NCBI RefSeq assembly: GCF_028682475.1
Contig: NZ_JANHLE010000022.1
Location: forward strand, 1 to 64,000
Direction of reading: 5' to 3'
Length of the DNA: 64,000 bases
Source of the DNA: Pseudomonas putida
Lineage (GTDB): Bacteria > Pseudomonadota > Gammaproteobacteria > Pseudomonadales > Pseudomonadaceae
The position numbers were made by a program, and so were the translations under genes. Below are positions 44,351-52,680 of this stretch, piece by piece (position 1 is the first letter of the stretch; each line of letters opens with the position of its first letter). Under the pieces are notes generated by a model that was not told the DNA's origin, did not search any database, and was given only the letters and a program-made list of their open reading frames with translations.

Positions 44351-45306
44351 TGCAGGTTCGCCGGCCAGTCCACTTCAGCGGTGCGCACATAACCGGCACC
44401 GGGCATGCCGGGCTTGGCCTGCGGTACGGCACTCGGGGCGGTCAGGCGCAGCTTGACCCGGAACACCAGCTTCTGGCGTTCGTCGCGGGTTTCCACCTGC
44501 TTCGGGGTGAACTGGGCCTTGGCGGCAACAAAGGCAATTTTTGCCGCCAGGGCCTTTTCCGGCAGGGCGTCGAGCACCACCCGGGCCTGATCGCCGACGG
44601 TCAGGCGACCGGTAGTCGAAGCCGGCAGGTAGAGGTTCATGTACTGATCGTTTGGATCAATCAGCAACAACACCCGGCCACCGGCGCCGAGTACTTCGCC
44701 AGGTTCGGCCAGGCGCAGCTGGATAACGCCGTCGATGGGCGCGCGCAGGCTGCTGTCGTCGATCTCGCTGGTGAGTTGCGCGACCTGGGCCTGGGCGGCG
44801 CCGATCGCGGCCTTGATTGCGGCCAGTTGTGCGCGCGCGGCGACCACCGCGGAACTGGCGGTGTCGTAGCGTGCCTGCTGCTGGTCGAGCAACTGCTGGC
44901 TGGCGTATTTGCGCTGGAAGATTTCCCGCACCCGCTTGAGTTCCTGACTGGCCAGCAGCAGTTCGCTCTGGCGCAGTTGCACGTTGGCCTGGGCGGCGGC
45001 GTAGTTTTCCTCGGCCCGCAGCACTTCGGCTTCCGCCTGGTTGCGTTGCGCTTCGAGGGTACGGGTGTCGATGCGCGCCAGTAGCTGGCCCTGGCGTACC
45101 TTGTCGCCTTCGTCGACCAGCACTTCGGCCAGGCGTCCGGGGATCTTGCTGGCGATCTGCACTTCAGTGGCTTCGAGCCGGCCGTTACCCATGCTCAGGC
45201 CATCGGGCAGACGATCGTGCAGGGATTTCCAGTAACCCAGGCCGCCTGCGGCCAGAAGCAGGGCGATCAAGGCGCCGGCGAAAAATTTCGGGGTATGTTG
45301 GCTCAT
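44347..45306 (-). CDS. yhiI: HlyD-family periplasmic adaptor, YhiI-like
   Basis: A 319-residue membrane-fusion protein. One membrane anchor (about 9-27), a biotinyl-lipoyl domain in two halves (VQIASKIPGRLAEVLVDEGDKV and SLRAPIDGVIQLRLAEPGEV), and a long hairpin of coiled coils between them (about 90-185) are typical. First gene of the operon; its stop overlaps the rbbA start by four bases. No outer-membrane TolC-like gene is nearby. Confidence 0.92.
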   Translation of the reverse strand: MSQHTPKFFAGALIALLLAAGGLGYWKSLHDRLPDGLSMGNGRLEATEVQIASKIPGRLAEVLVDEGDKVRQGQLLARIDTRTLEAQRNQAEAEVLRAEENYAAAQANVQLRQSELLLASQELKRVREIFQRKYASQQLLDQQQARYDTASSAVVAARAQLAAIKAAIGAAQAQVAQLTSEIDDSSLRAPIDGVIQLRLAEPGEVLGAGGRVLLLIDPNDQYMNLYLPASTTGRLTVGDQARVVLDALPEKALAAKIAFVAAKAQFTPKQVETRDERQKLVFRVKLRLTAPSAVPQAKPGMPGAGYVRTAEVDWPANLQ

Positions 45307-45398
45307 CAGTCTGCATCCTGCTGCGTTCACGTCAGAGTGTGACGCGGCACCGATCCTGGTGCTTTGATGTTGGTCAAATTGATAGCATCCTACCCGGT

Positions 45399-45848
45399 TT
45401 AACGCAGCGCGAGTACCGCGGCCCATTGTTCGGGGGTCACCGGCATCACCGAGAGGCGACTGCCTTTCTGTACCAGAGGCAATTCGGCAAGCGCGGTCTG
45501 CTGTTTGAGGTAACCCAGGCCCAGCACCTTGCCGAAGGTTTCCACATGGGCAACGTCGACAGCGCTCCAGGGGTTCTTCTCGACGTTGGCCTTGGCGTCG
45601 AAGTAATGGCTTTGCGGATCCAGGGCGGTCGGGTCGGGGTAGGCGGCGGCACTGATCCGGGCGATACCGGCAATGCCTGGCTCAGGGCAGCTGGAGTGGT
45701 AGAAGAAAAATTGATCACCGACCGCCATGCTGCGCAGGAAATTGCGCGCCTGATAGTTGCGAACGCCGTCCCAGCGCGCTTCCTGCAAGCGTGCCAGATC
45801 CTTGATCGAAAGTTCGTCGGGCTCGGATTTCATCAGCCAATAGGCCAT
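45399..45848 (-). CDS. EVE domain protein
   Basis: A 149-residue protein that is almost entirely one EVE domain (DUF55), of the PUA-like fold. Marks are YWLMKSEPDE at the start, RWDGVRNYQARNFLR and DQFFFYHSSC. EVE domains bind modified bases in DNA or RNA; the small ones often sit near metabolic genes, as here. GGAGC precedes the ATG. A 15-base palindrome lies in the divergent promoter region. Confidence 0.92.
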   Translation of the reverse strand: MAYWLMKSEPDELSIKDLARLQEARWDGVRNYQARNFLRSMAVGDQFFFYHSSCPEPGIAGIARISAAAYPDPTALDPQSHYFDAKANVEKNPWSAVDVAHVETFGKVLGLGYLKQQTALAELPLVQKGSRLSVMPVTPEQWAAVLALR

Positions 45849-45890
45849 GGCGCTGCTCCTGGTAAAAATTTGAAATAACCTGATGCATGA

Positions 45891-45905
45891 AACCGACAGT
45901 CGGTT
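45891..45905. promoter_or_regulatory. Palindrome AACCGAC-A-GTCGGTT in a divergent promoter
   Basis: Perfect 7-1-7 palindrome 43 bases before the EVE gene start, between divergent genes. It looks like an operator for a dimeric regulator; none is encoded nearby. Confidence 0.35.
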
Positions 45906-46028
45906 GGCGTCAAGGTTTGCGTGTCGTCTCAGGTTGTCGGAGAATGCGCCACTTTTAAGCTTGACGCTGCTGCAACCACTAAAAACCGTTGCTGACAACG
46001 TGATCAGTTTGCCTGAGGGGGGCAATCA

Positions 46029-46169
46029 ATGAATCGCAAACCGGACTTGCTCTGGATTCTGGTGTTTCTGTTCGGTTTGGGTGTGGTCACTACCGGTTAT
46101 GCGCAAAGCCTTTGGGAGCGCAAACTCGACGCTCCTTACGAAATGCCGGTCAATCCGCAACAGCGTTGA
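46029..46169 (+). CDS. Conserved small membrane protein, 46 residues
   Basis: A short ORF with a strong ribosome site (GAGGGGGG) seven bases before the ATG. It encodes one hydrophobic helix (about 7-24, LLWILVFLFGLGVV), then a polar tail with SLWERKLDAPYE and NPQQR at the end. The positive N-terminus suggests the tail faces the periplasm, although residues 17-25 could be a signal cleavage region. I believe similar small proteins occur at this place in other pseudomonads. Function unknown. It converges on ygfA. Confidence 0.65.
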   Translation: MNRKPDLLWILVFLFGLGVVTTGYAQSLWERKLDAPYEMPVNPQQR

Positions 46170-46187
46170 TCGCCATGCTGGCGCCTT

Positions 46188-46796
46188 TCAAATGGGCGCC
46201 AGGTACCAGCCACGGTCCGAGACCGTTCCCTGCAGTGGTACGTCCCAACTGGCCTGGGCCAGTCGCTCGACTTTTTGACATTCATGGGCCAAGCCTAACA
46301 ACAAGGGCTTTTTCCATGCCTTGCGCCGTGCCTGATAGGCCAGGCTGCGATCATAGAAGCCACCGCCCATGCCCAGCCGGCCACCGACTTCATCAAACCC
46401 CACCAGTGGCAGCAGGATCAGGTCCAGCGCCCAGATCGGCCGTTGCCGCGCCAGATTGATGTGCGGCTCGGCGATGCGAAAACGGTTGGGCCGCAGCTTT
46501 TCGCCGTGTTCGATACGCTGGAAAACCATTTTGCTTCTCGGCCAGGCGTGCAGCACCGGCAGATAGGTGCGCTTGCCGCGCCGCTGGGCTTCGCGCAGCA
46601 GCAGACGCGGATCGATCTCGCAATCATTGGGCAGGTACAGGGCGATGTGGCGGGCGCGGCGGAATAGCGGATGCTGGGCCAGTTGCCGGTACAGTCCAAG
46701 CGCGGCCTGACGTTGCTCGGCCGGGCTCAAGGCGCGGCGGGCATCGCGTAACAGGCGGCGGAGCTGGGGGCGGGTGAGCGGCGCGGTGTCGGTCAT
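46188..46796 (-). CDS. ygfA: 5-formyltetrahydrofolate cyclo-ligase
   Basis: A 202-residue enzyme that turns 5-formyl-THF into 5,10-methenyl-THF using ATP. Conserved blocks are RRLLRDARRALSP at the start, LPNDCEIDPRLLL and the C-terminal LLPLVGFDEVGGRLGMGGGFYDRSLA. It lies directly downstream of the 6S RNA gene, the classic gammaproteobacterial arrangement where the 6S primary transcript reads into ygfA. Confidence 0.95.
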   Translation of the reverse strand: MTDTAPLTRPQLRRLLRDARRALSPAEQRQAALGLYRQLAQHPLFRRARHIALYLPNDCEIDPRLLLREAQRRGKRTYLPVLHAWPRSKMVFQRIEHGEKLRPNRFRIAEPHINLARQRPIWALDLILLPLVGFDEVGGRLGMGGGFYDRSLAYQARRKAWKKPLLLGLAHECQKVERLAQASWDVPLQGTVSDRGWYLAPI

Positions 46797-46879
46797 GGCA
46801 CGGGCGTTCCCAGAGAGGGCTGCCTGGCGCAGGGCGGCAGCTCGATTTGCCCGCGCAATTACGCGTGCAAAGGTAATTC

Positions 46880-47056
46880 AGGCTCCCCGACGAACCGCTG
46901 TCGGTGTAGCCCTTGAACCCGAAAGTTCAAGGTGGAGATTGCAGGAGGCGTTAAGGCTTTCCGTCAAGCGGACATGCACACCGGCCCCACGTGCAACCCC
47001 CGTGGTTGTGCGTATCGGCTCAGGGACATGACCGACTGGCAAGCACTCCAGGGAGT
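46880..47056 (-). ncRNA. ssrS: 6S RNA
   Basis: About 177 bases on the minus strand show 6S RNA hallmarks: CCCTGAGCCGATA after the 5' closing stem, GCCTTAA in the middle, and CACCTTGAAC...GGGTTCAAGGGCTACA in the 3' half, with a final GGGGAG able to pair with the 5' CTCCC. A -10 TATACT (complement of 47063-47068) sets the 5' end near 47056. 6S RNA mimics an open promoter and holds the sigma-70 holoenzyme in stationary phase. Ends are estimates. Confidence 0.92.
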
Positions 47057-47062
47057 GGCGCC

Positions 47063-47068
47063 AGTATA
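47063..47068 (-). promoter_or_regulatory. -10 element of the 6S RNA promoter
   Basis: TATACT on the minus strand, about seven bases before the inferred 6S start, lying just beyond the zapA stop codon. Confidence 0.6.
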
Positions 47069-47075
47069 CCGATAC

Positions 47076-47393
47076 TCAGCCCTTATTTGAATCTTGATCG
47101 TCGGCCAGTGCCTGATCGACCCGTTCGAGCAGATCGCGCACCTGTTCGCGGGAGGCGCCGCCTGCCGGCGCTTCAGGGCGTTCCTGGTTGTGCAGCAGGT
47201 CGTGGGTGATGTTCAGCGCGGCCATCACCGCGATCCGGTCGGCACCGATGACTTTGCCGCTGCTGCGGATTTCGCGCATCTTGCCATCCAGGTAGCGCGC
47301 GGCGCTGACCAGGTTGCTGCGCTCTTCGGGCGGACAGATGATCGAATATTCTTTGTCGAGGATCTGAACGGTGACGCTATTGCTTGAACTCAT
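47076..47393 (-). CDS. zapA: Cell division protein ZapA
   Basis: A 105-residue FtsZ-associated protein. An N-terminal globular part (about 5-70: VTVQILDKEYSIICPPEER, YLDGKMREIR, IAVMAALNI) precedes a C-terminal coiled coil (70-105) for dimerisation. It bundles FtsZ filaments at midcell. Its ATG overlaps the stop of the ZapB-like gene by four bases. 6S RNA follows. Confidence 0.95.
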   Translation of the reverse strand: MSSSNSVTVQILDKEYSIICPPEERSNLVSAARYLDGKMREIRSSGKVIGADRIAVMAALNITHDLLHNQERPEAPAGGASREQVRDLLERVDQALADDQDSNKG

Positions 47394-47599
47394 GAGTCTT
47401 GCTCCAGGGCCTTGAGTCGCAAAATCATCGATTCGACCTTACGCCGGGCGATTTCGTTTTTTTCGATGAGGTGGGCGCGCTCCTCGCGCCAGGACTTTTC
47501 CTGAGCTATTAGGAGTGCATTTTGCCGTTTTAGTTGCTCGACTCGCTCAATCAGCAGTTCGAATCGGCCCATCAGCGTTTGCAGATCGTTCTCTTGCAT
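47390..47599 (-). CDS. TIGR02449 family coiled-coil protein (ZapB-like)
   Basis: A 69-residue protein that is one continuous coiled coil with Leu heptads (LLIERVEQLKRQNALL). It belongs to TIGR02449 and resembles ZapB in size and form; a joint role with ZapA is inferred because the two genes overlap. It diverges from ygfB. Confidence 0.85.
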   Translation of the reverse strand: MQENDLQTLMGRFELLIERVEQLKRQNALLIAQEKSWREERAHLIEKNEIARRKVESMILRLKALEQDS

Positions 47600-47750
47600 T
47601 GGTTGCCACTCGATTCGCTCTGGGGGTGGTTGCCCGGTTTATGCCCCGACCTGCCCCGAGTTGGCCACGTCGATGGTCTTGGCGCGCCTGCCGGTGCTAG
47701 GATACAAGGTCTTCATTCTAGTCATTGCGCCGTCTGGCGCCTAGTTGCCC

Positions 47751-48305
47751 ATGCCCAATACCAATTCGCCGTACACCGCTTTCGCCACCTTGCTCAGCAG
47801 CAACGGGCATCCTGTTTCCCCTGCCGAGCTGCACGGGCTGTTGCTCGGCCGCAGCTGCGCCGGTGCCGGCTTCGATGCCGAGGCCTGGCTGGCCGACGCC
47901 GCCCACCTGCTGGAAAACGATCCGGCAGACAACGTTCGCAACGCTTTGATCGGCCTGCAGGAGATGGTCAAAGGCGAACTCACCGGCGACGATATCACTG
48001 TTGTCTTGCTGCTGCCGGGCGATGACGCCACGCTGACCGACCGGGCTGCTGCCCTGGGTGAGTGGTGCAAGGGCTTCCTTTATGGCTTTGGCTTGAACTC
48101 GGGTGGCTTGACCCTGAGCGCCGAGGCCAAGGAAATTCTCCAGGACCTGGACGCGATCTCCCAGGTCCAGGATGCCCTGGAAGAATCCGAAGACGGCGAA
48201 AGCGACTACATGGAAGTCATGGAATACCTGCGCGTCGCGCCGTTGCTGCTGTACACGGAGCTGGCCAAGCCGGTCGAGCCTGCCGCCAAACCTTCGTTGC
48301 ACTGA
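47751..48305 (+). CDS. ygfB: UPF0149 family protein YgfB
   Basis: A 184-residue helical protein of UPF0149. The conserved HGLLLGRSC motif (about 28-36) and EWCKGFLYGF (about 105-114) are present. In P. aeruginosa a YgfB homologue has been linked to repression of ampDh3 and to beta-lactam resistance, by interaction with AlpA; I do not know if that holds here. I chose the ATG at 47751 over an in-frame TTG two codons upstream. First gene of the pepP operon. Confidence 0.92.
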   Translation: MPNTNSPYTAFATLLSSNGHPVSPAELHGLLLGRSCAGAGFDAEAWLADAAHLLENDPADNVRNALIGLQEMVKGELTGDDITVVLLLPGDDATLTDRAAALGEWCKGFLYGFGLNSGGLTLSAEAKEILQDLDAISQVQDALEESEDGESDYMEVMEYLRVAPLLLYTELAKPVEPAAKPSLH

Positions 48306-48327
48306 TTGCTGAGGGACTCCACTGCCC

Positions 48328-49662
48328 ATGAGCCATATCCCCAAGTCGGAATACGCCCGTCGACGCAAGGCGCTGATGGCGCAGATGGAGCCCAACAGCA
48401 TCGCTATTCTGCCCGCCGCCGCGGTTGCCATTCGCAATCGCGACGTCGAGCATGTGTACCGCCAGGACAGCGACTTCCAGTACCTCAGCGGTTTCCCCGA
48501 GCCTGAGGCGGTGATCGCCCTGATCCCCGGCCGTGAACACGGCGAATACGTGCTGTTCTGCCGTGAACGCAATCCGGAACGTGAGTTGTGGGACGGCTTG
48601 CGCGCCGGCCAGGAAGGCGCGATCCGCGACTTTGGCGCCGATGACGCCTTTCCCATCACCGATATCGACGACATTCTGCCCGGCCTGATCGAAGGCCGTG
48701 ACCGGGTCTATTCGGCCATGGGCAGCAACCCGGAATTCGATCGGCACCTGATGGAATGGATCAACGTGATCCGCTCCAAGGCCCGTCTTGGCGCCCAGCC
48801 GCCGAACGAATTCGTTGCCCTGGATCATCTGCTGCATGACCTGCGCCTGTATAAATCGGCGGCAGAAGTGAAAGTCATGCGCGAGGCTGCGGCGATTTCT
48901 GCACGGGCTCATGTGCGGGCCATGCAGGCCTGCCGTGCGGGCTTGCGCGAGTACAGCCTGGAAGCCGAGCTGGACTACGAGTTCCGCAAAGGCGGGGCGA
49001 AGATGCCGGCCTACGGCTCGATCGTCGCGGCCGGACGCAACAGCTGCATCCTGCACTATCAAGAGAACGACGCGCTGCTCAAGGACGGGGATCTGGTGTT
49101 GATCGACGCGGGTTGCGAGATTGACTGCTACGCCAGCGACATTACCCGTACCTTCCCGGTCAGCGGGCAGTTCTCAGCGGAACAGAAGGCGATCTACGAG
49201 CTGGTGCTCAAGGCGCAGGAAGCCGCGTTTGCGGTCATCGCGCCGGGCAAGCACTGGAACCACGCCCATGAGGCGACGGTTCAGGTGATCACCGAAGGGC
49301 TGGTGGCGCTGGGGCTGCTCAAGGGCAAGGTTGAAGAGCTGATCGAAAGCGAAGCCTACCGCGCCTTCTACATGCACCGTGCCGGACACTGGCTGGGCAT
49401 GGATGTGCACGATGTCGGCGAGTACAAGGTCGGTGGTCAGTGGCGCGTACTTGAACCCGGCATGGCCCTGACCGTGGAACCTGGCATCTATATCGGTGCC
49501 GACAACCAGAGTGTCGCGAAAAAGTGGCGCGGCATTGGTGTACGTATCGAGGATGATGTAGTGGTAACGAAGCAGGGCTGTGAAATCCTGACCTCAGGTG
49601 TGCCGAAAACGGTCGCTGAAATCGAAGCCTTGATGGCTGCTGCGCGCAGTGCCGCGGCATGA
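48328..49662 (+). CDS. pepP: Xaa-Pro aminopeptidase P
   Basis: A 444-residue dinuclear Mn metallopeptidase that removes N-terminal residues before proline. Metal ligands are seen in DAGCEIDCYASDITRTF (two Asp), HRAGHWLGMDVHD (His), LTVEPGIYI (Glu) and GVRIEDDVVV (Glu). The N-terminal 170 residues are the creatinase-like domain. Its stop overlaps the ubiH ATG. Confidence 0.97.
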   Translation: MSHIPKSEYARRRKALMAQMEPNSIAILPAAAVAIRNRDVEHVYRQDSDFQYLSGFPEPEAVIALIPGREHGEYVLFCRERNPERELWDGLRAGQEGAIRDFGADDAFPITDIDDILPGLIEGRDRVYSAMGSNPEFDRHLMEWINVIRSKARLGAQPPNEFVALDHLLHDLRLYKSAAEVKVMREAAAISARAHVRAMQACRAGLREYSLEAELDYEFRKGGAKMPAYGSIVAAGRNSCILHYQENDALLKDGDLVLIDAGCEIDCYASDITRTFPVSGQFSAEQKAIYELVLKAQEAAFAVIAPGKHWNHAHEATVQVITEGLVALGLLKGKVEELIESEAYRAFYMHRAGHWLGMDVHDVGEYKVGGQWRVLEPGMALTVEPGIYIGADNQSVAKKWRGIGVRIEDDVVVTKQGCEILTSGVPKTVAEIEALMAAARSAAA

Positions 49663-50852
49663 ACCGGGTGAACCTGGCAATCATCGGCGGTGGCCTGGTT
49701 GGCGCCAGCTTGGCGCTGGCCCTGCAAGCGGGAGCCAAGGCGCGTGGCTGGAAGATCCTGCTGATCGAACCCTTCGCACCGGGCGACACTTACCAACCGA
49801 GCTATGACGCCCGCTCCTCGGCGTTGTCCTTCGGCACCCGGCAGATTTACGAGCGCCTGGGCCTGTGGCAGCAGATCAGCCGCCGCGCCGAGCCCATTCG
49901 CCAGATCCAGGTTTCCGACCGTGGCCGCTTTGGCGCCACGCGTCTGGATGCGCTGGAGGAAGGGGTTCCCGCCCTGGGCTATGTGGTGGAGAACGCCTGG
50001 CTCGGGCAGTGCCTGTGGCAAGGCCTGGATGCCGAGGTGGTGAGCTGGCGTTGCCCGGCTGAAGTGACTGCCATGCAGGCACTGGAAGATGGCTATCGTC
50101 TGTCGCTCAACGACGACACCGTGGTCGAGTGCGATCTGGCGGTACTGGCCGATGGCGGTCGTTCCGGCCTGCGCGAGCAACTGGGTATCCATGTCAGTCA
50201 GCGGCCTTACAACCAGAGTGCGCTGATTGCCAACATCACCCCGAGCGAGGCCCACTGCGGCCAGGCATTCGAACGCTTCACCGATGAAGGGCCGATGGCG
50301 CTGCTGCCGTTGCCGGAAAACCGCTGTGCGCTGGTCTGGACCCGCGCCGGGATGGACGCCAAACGCCTGGCCGAGCTGGACGAACGCAGCTTCCTGAGCG
50401 AGTTGCAGGAGGTGTTCGGTTACCGTTTGGGCGCATTGCGCCAGGTCGGCGCACGGCACCTGTACCCCTTGTCGCTGATCGAGGCCCAGGAGCAGGTACG
50501 TCCGCACCTAGTGGTGCTGGGCAATGCCGCCCACAGCCTGCACCCGATTGCCGGGCAGGGCTTCAACCTGTCGCTGCGCGATGTGCAGTCACTGGCCGAA
50601 GGCCTGCTGGCAGGGCCCGCAGTGCCGGGGGACTTTGCCACACTGCAGGCCTACCGCGAGCGTCAGCGCCTGGATCAGGACCTGACCGTGGGCTTCTCCG
50701 ACCGCGTTACCCGCCTGTTCGGCAGTGCGCAACCGCTGGTTGCCACCGGACGTAACCTGGGGCTGCTCGGGCTCGACCTGTTGCCGCCGGCCAAGCGTTG
50801 GTTTGCCCGCCAGGCCATGGGCCTGGGAACCCGTCCGGACCCACGGAGCTGA
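49659..50852 (+). CDS. ubiH: 2-octaprenyl-6-methoxyphenol hydroxylase
   Basis: A 397-residue FAD monooxygenase of ubiquinone synthesis. The dinucleotide motif GGGLVGASLALAL (about 7-19), the DG motif (VLADGGRSGLR) and the GNAAHSLHPIAGQGFNLSLRD motif (about 288-308) are intact. Coupled by a four-base overlap to pepP, as in E. coli. Confidence 0.95.
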   Translation: MNRVNLAIIGGGLVGASLALALQAGAKARGWKILLIEPFAPGDTYQPSYDARSSALSFGTRQIYERLGLWQQISRRAEPIRQIQVSDRGRFGATRLDALEEGVPALGYVVENAWLGQCLWQGLDAEVVSWRCPAEVTAMQALEDGYRLSLNDDTVVECDLAVLADGGRSGLREQLGIHVSQRPYNQSALIANITPSEAHCGQAFERFTDEGPMALLPLPENRCALVWTRAGMDAKRLAELDERSFLSELQEVFGYRLGALRQVGARHLYPLSLIEAQEQVRPHLVVLGNAAHSLHPIAGQGFNLSLRDVQSLAEGLLAGPAVPGDFATLQAYRERQRLDQDLTVGFSDRVTRLFGSAQPLVATGRNLGLLGLDLLPPAKRWFARQAMGLGTRPDPRS

Positions 50853-50854
50853 GC

Positions 50855-51337
50855 ATGGACGATTCGCGCAAACTGGCCCGGCGTGCGCGCAGGCTGCGCT
50901 GGCGGCTGAACTTTTATCCGCCCTATATCGGTGCCGGCATTCACGTGCAAAGCATCAGTCCGGACTTGCGCCAGATAAAGGTGCGCATGGGCCTGGGTTG
51001 GTTCAATCGCAACTACGTCGGCACCCAGTTCGGCGGCAGCCTGTATTCGATGGTCGATCCGTTCTACATGCTGATGCTGATGGAACTGCTGGGCCGCGAT
51101 TACATTGTCTGGGACAAGGCCGCCAGTATCGATTTCATCACCCCGGGCAAAGGCCCGGTGTTCGCTGAATTGCGCATCGACGATCAACTGCTGGCGGATA
51201 TCCGCGAGCACACGGCAGGCGGCAAGAAATACCTGCCACGACTTCAGGTCGATATCCGTGACGCTGCCGGCGAGCTGGTGGCGCAGGTCGACAAAACCCT
51301 TTACGTGCGGCTCAAGCCGCAAGCGAGACAGGCTTAA
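50855..51337 (+). CDS. DUF4442 hotdog-fold protein
   Basis: A 160-residue protein of the DUF4442 family, which has the hotdog fold of acyl-CoA thioesterases. Visible marks are the basic N-terminus (RKLARRARRLRWRLNFYPPY) and NYVGTQFGGSLYSMVDPFYMLM. I do not see a clear catalytic residue set. It begins two bases after the ubiH stop. No ubiquinone step is known for it; the position is suggestive only. Confidence 0.85.
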   Translation: MDDSRKLARRARRLRWRLNFYPPYIGAGIHVQSISPDLRQIKVRMGLGWFNRNYVGTQFGGSLYSMVDPFYMLMLMELLGRDYIVWDKAASIDFITPGKGPVFAELRIDDQLLADIREHTAGGKKYLPRLQVDIRDAAGELVAQVDKTLYVRLKPQARQA

Positions 51338-51340
51338 GGC

Positions 51341-52564
51341 ATGGAAATGCGCGCAGATCTGTTGATTGTCGGTGCCGGTATGGTCGGCAGCGCCCTGGCC
51401 CTGGCATTGCAGCACAGCGGCCTGGAGATTCTCCTGCTCGACGGCAGTCCGCTGTCGGTCAAGCCCTTTGATGAAGAGGCCGCCTTCGAGCCGCGGGTCA
51501 GCGCCCTGTCGATGGCCAGCCAGCGCATCCTCGAGCGCCTGGGTGCCTGGCAGGGGATCGAGGCACGGCGTGCCAGCCCTTACTCGGACATGCGCGTCTG
51601 GGACGGCAGCGGCACCGGTCAGATCCATTTCTCGGCGGCCAGCGTGCATGCCGAGGCGCTCGGGCACATCGTCGAGAACCGGGTGATACAGGATGGCCTG
51701 CTGGAGCGCCTGCACGACAGCGAAGTCGGCCTGTTGGCCAACGCGCGCCTGGAGCAGATGCGCCGTTCCGGTGACGAGTGGCTGCTGACCCTCGCCGATG
51801 GCCGCACGTTGCGCGCGCCGCTGGTGATCGCCGCTGACGGCGCGAACTCGGCGGTGCGGCGTCTGACCGGCTGCGAGACCCGCGAATGGGACTACCTGCA
51901 CCACGCCATTGTCACCAGCGTACGCTGCGCCGAGCCGCATCAGGCAACGGCCTGGCAACGTTTTACCGACGATGGCCCGCTGGCCTTCCTGCCGCTGCTG
52001 CGCGATGGCCAGCAGGATTGGTGCTCGATTGTCTGGTCGACCACCCCGGAGCAGGCTGAGCGTCTGATGAAGCTCGACGATGCCGAGTTCTGCGCGCAAC
52101 TCGAACGCGCCTTCGAAGGGCGCCTCGGTGCCGTACTGCAGGCCGATCCACGACTCTGCGTGCCACTGCGTCAGCGCCATGCCAAGCGTTATGTGGCCGA
52201 AGGCCTGGCGCTGATCGGTGATGCTGCGCACACCATTCATCCGCTGGCCGGGCAGGGGGTCAACCTGGGCTTTCTCGATGCCGCGGTATTGGCTGAAGAA
52301 TTGCTGCATGCCTACGAACGCGGTGAACGACTGGCGGATGAGCGCGTGTTGAGCCGCTTCGAGCGCCGGCGCATGCCGCACAACCTGGCGCTGATGGCGG
52401 CGATGGAAGGCTTCGAGCGCCTGTTCCAGGCTGATCCGTTGCCGTTGCGCTGGCTGCGCAACAGTGGCCTGAAATGGGTTGAGCAACTGCCTGAAGCCAA
52501 GGCGCTGTTCGTTCGTCAGGCCTTGGGGCTCAGTGGTGACTTGCCAGAACTGGCAAGGGCCTGA
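51341..52564 (+). CDS. ubiI: UbiH/UbiF/VisC-family FAD hydroxylase (UbiI-like)
   Basis: A 407-residue flavin monooxygenase similar to ubiH. It has VGAGMVGSALALAL (about 8-21), AADGANSAVRRLTG and GDAAHTIHPLAGQGVNLGF (about 290-308). E. coli UbiI hydroxylates C5 of the ubiquinone ring. It could equally be the UbiF-type enzyme; pseudomonads often use Coq7 for that step, so UbiI is more likely. It starts three bases after the DUF4442 stop. Confidence 0.9.
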   Translation: MEMRADLLIVGAGMVGSALALALQHSGLEILLLDGSPLSVKPFDEEAAFEPRVSALSMASQRILERLGAWQGIEARRASPYSDMRVWDGSGTGQIHFSAASVHAEALGHIVENRVIQDGLLERLHDSEVGLLANARLEQMRRSGDEWLLTLADGRTLRAPLVIAADGANSAVRRLTGCETREWDYLHHAIVTSVRCAEPHQATAWQRFTDDGPLAFLPLLRDGQQDWCSIVWSTTPEQAERLMKLDDAEFCAQLERAFEGRLGAVLQADPRLCVPLRQRHAKRYVAEGLALIGDAAHTIHPLAGQGVNLGFLDAAVLAEELLHAYERGERLADERVLSRFERRRMPHNLALMAAMEGFERLFQADPLPLRWLRNSGLKWVEQLPEAKALFVRQALGLSGDLPELARA

Positions 52565-52625
52565 AGCCAGTTCTTCTTCTGTCGTAACATCTGGTAACTC
52601 CTCCCCAGTGAGTTCGGTTGAGAAG

Positions 52626-52650
52626 GCAAATGGGATTAACTACCATTTGC
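52626..52650. promoter_or_regulatory. Inverted repeat upstream of the iron-binding protein gene
   Basis: GCAAATGG and CCATTTGC, perfect eight-base arms with a nine-base spacer, 30 bases before the ATG. A possible operator for an iron-responsive regulator, but it does not match the Fur consensus well. Confidence 0.4.
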
Positions 52651-52680
52651 GCCTCTAATTTGAACTCCGAGGACTGCACC

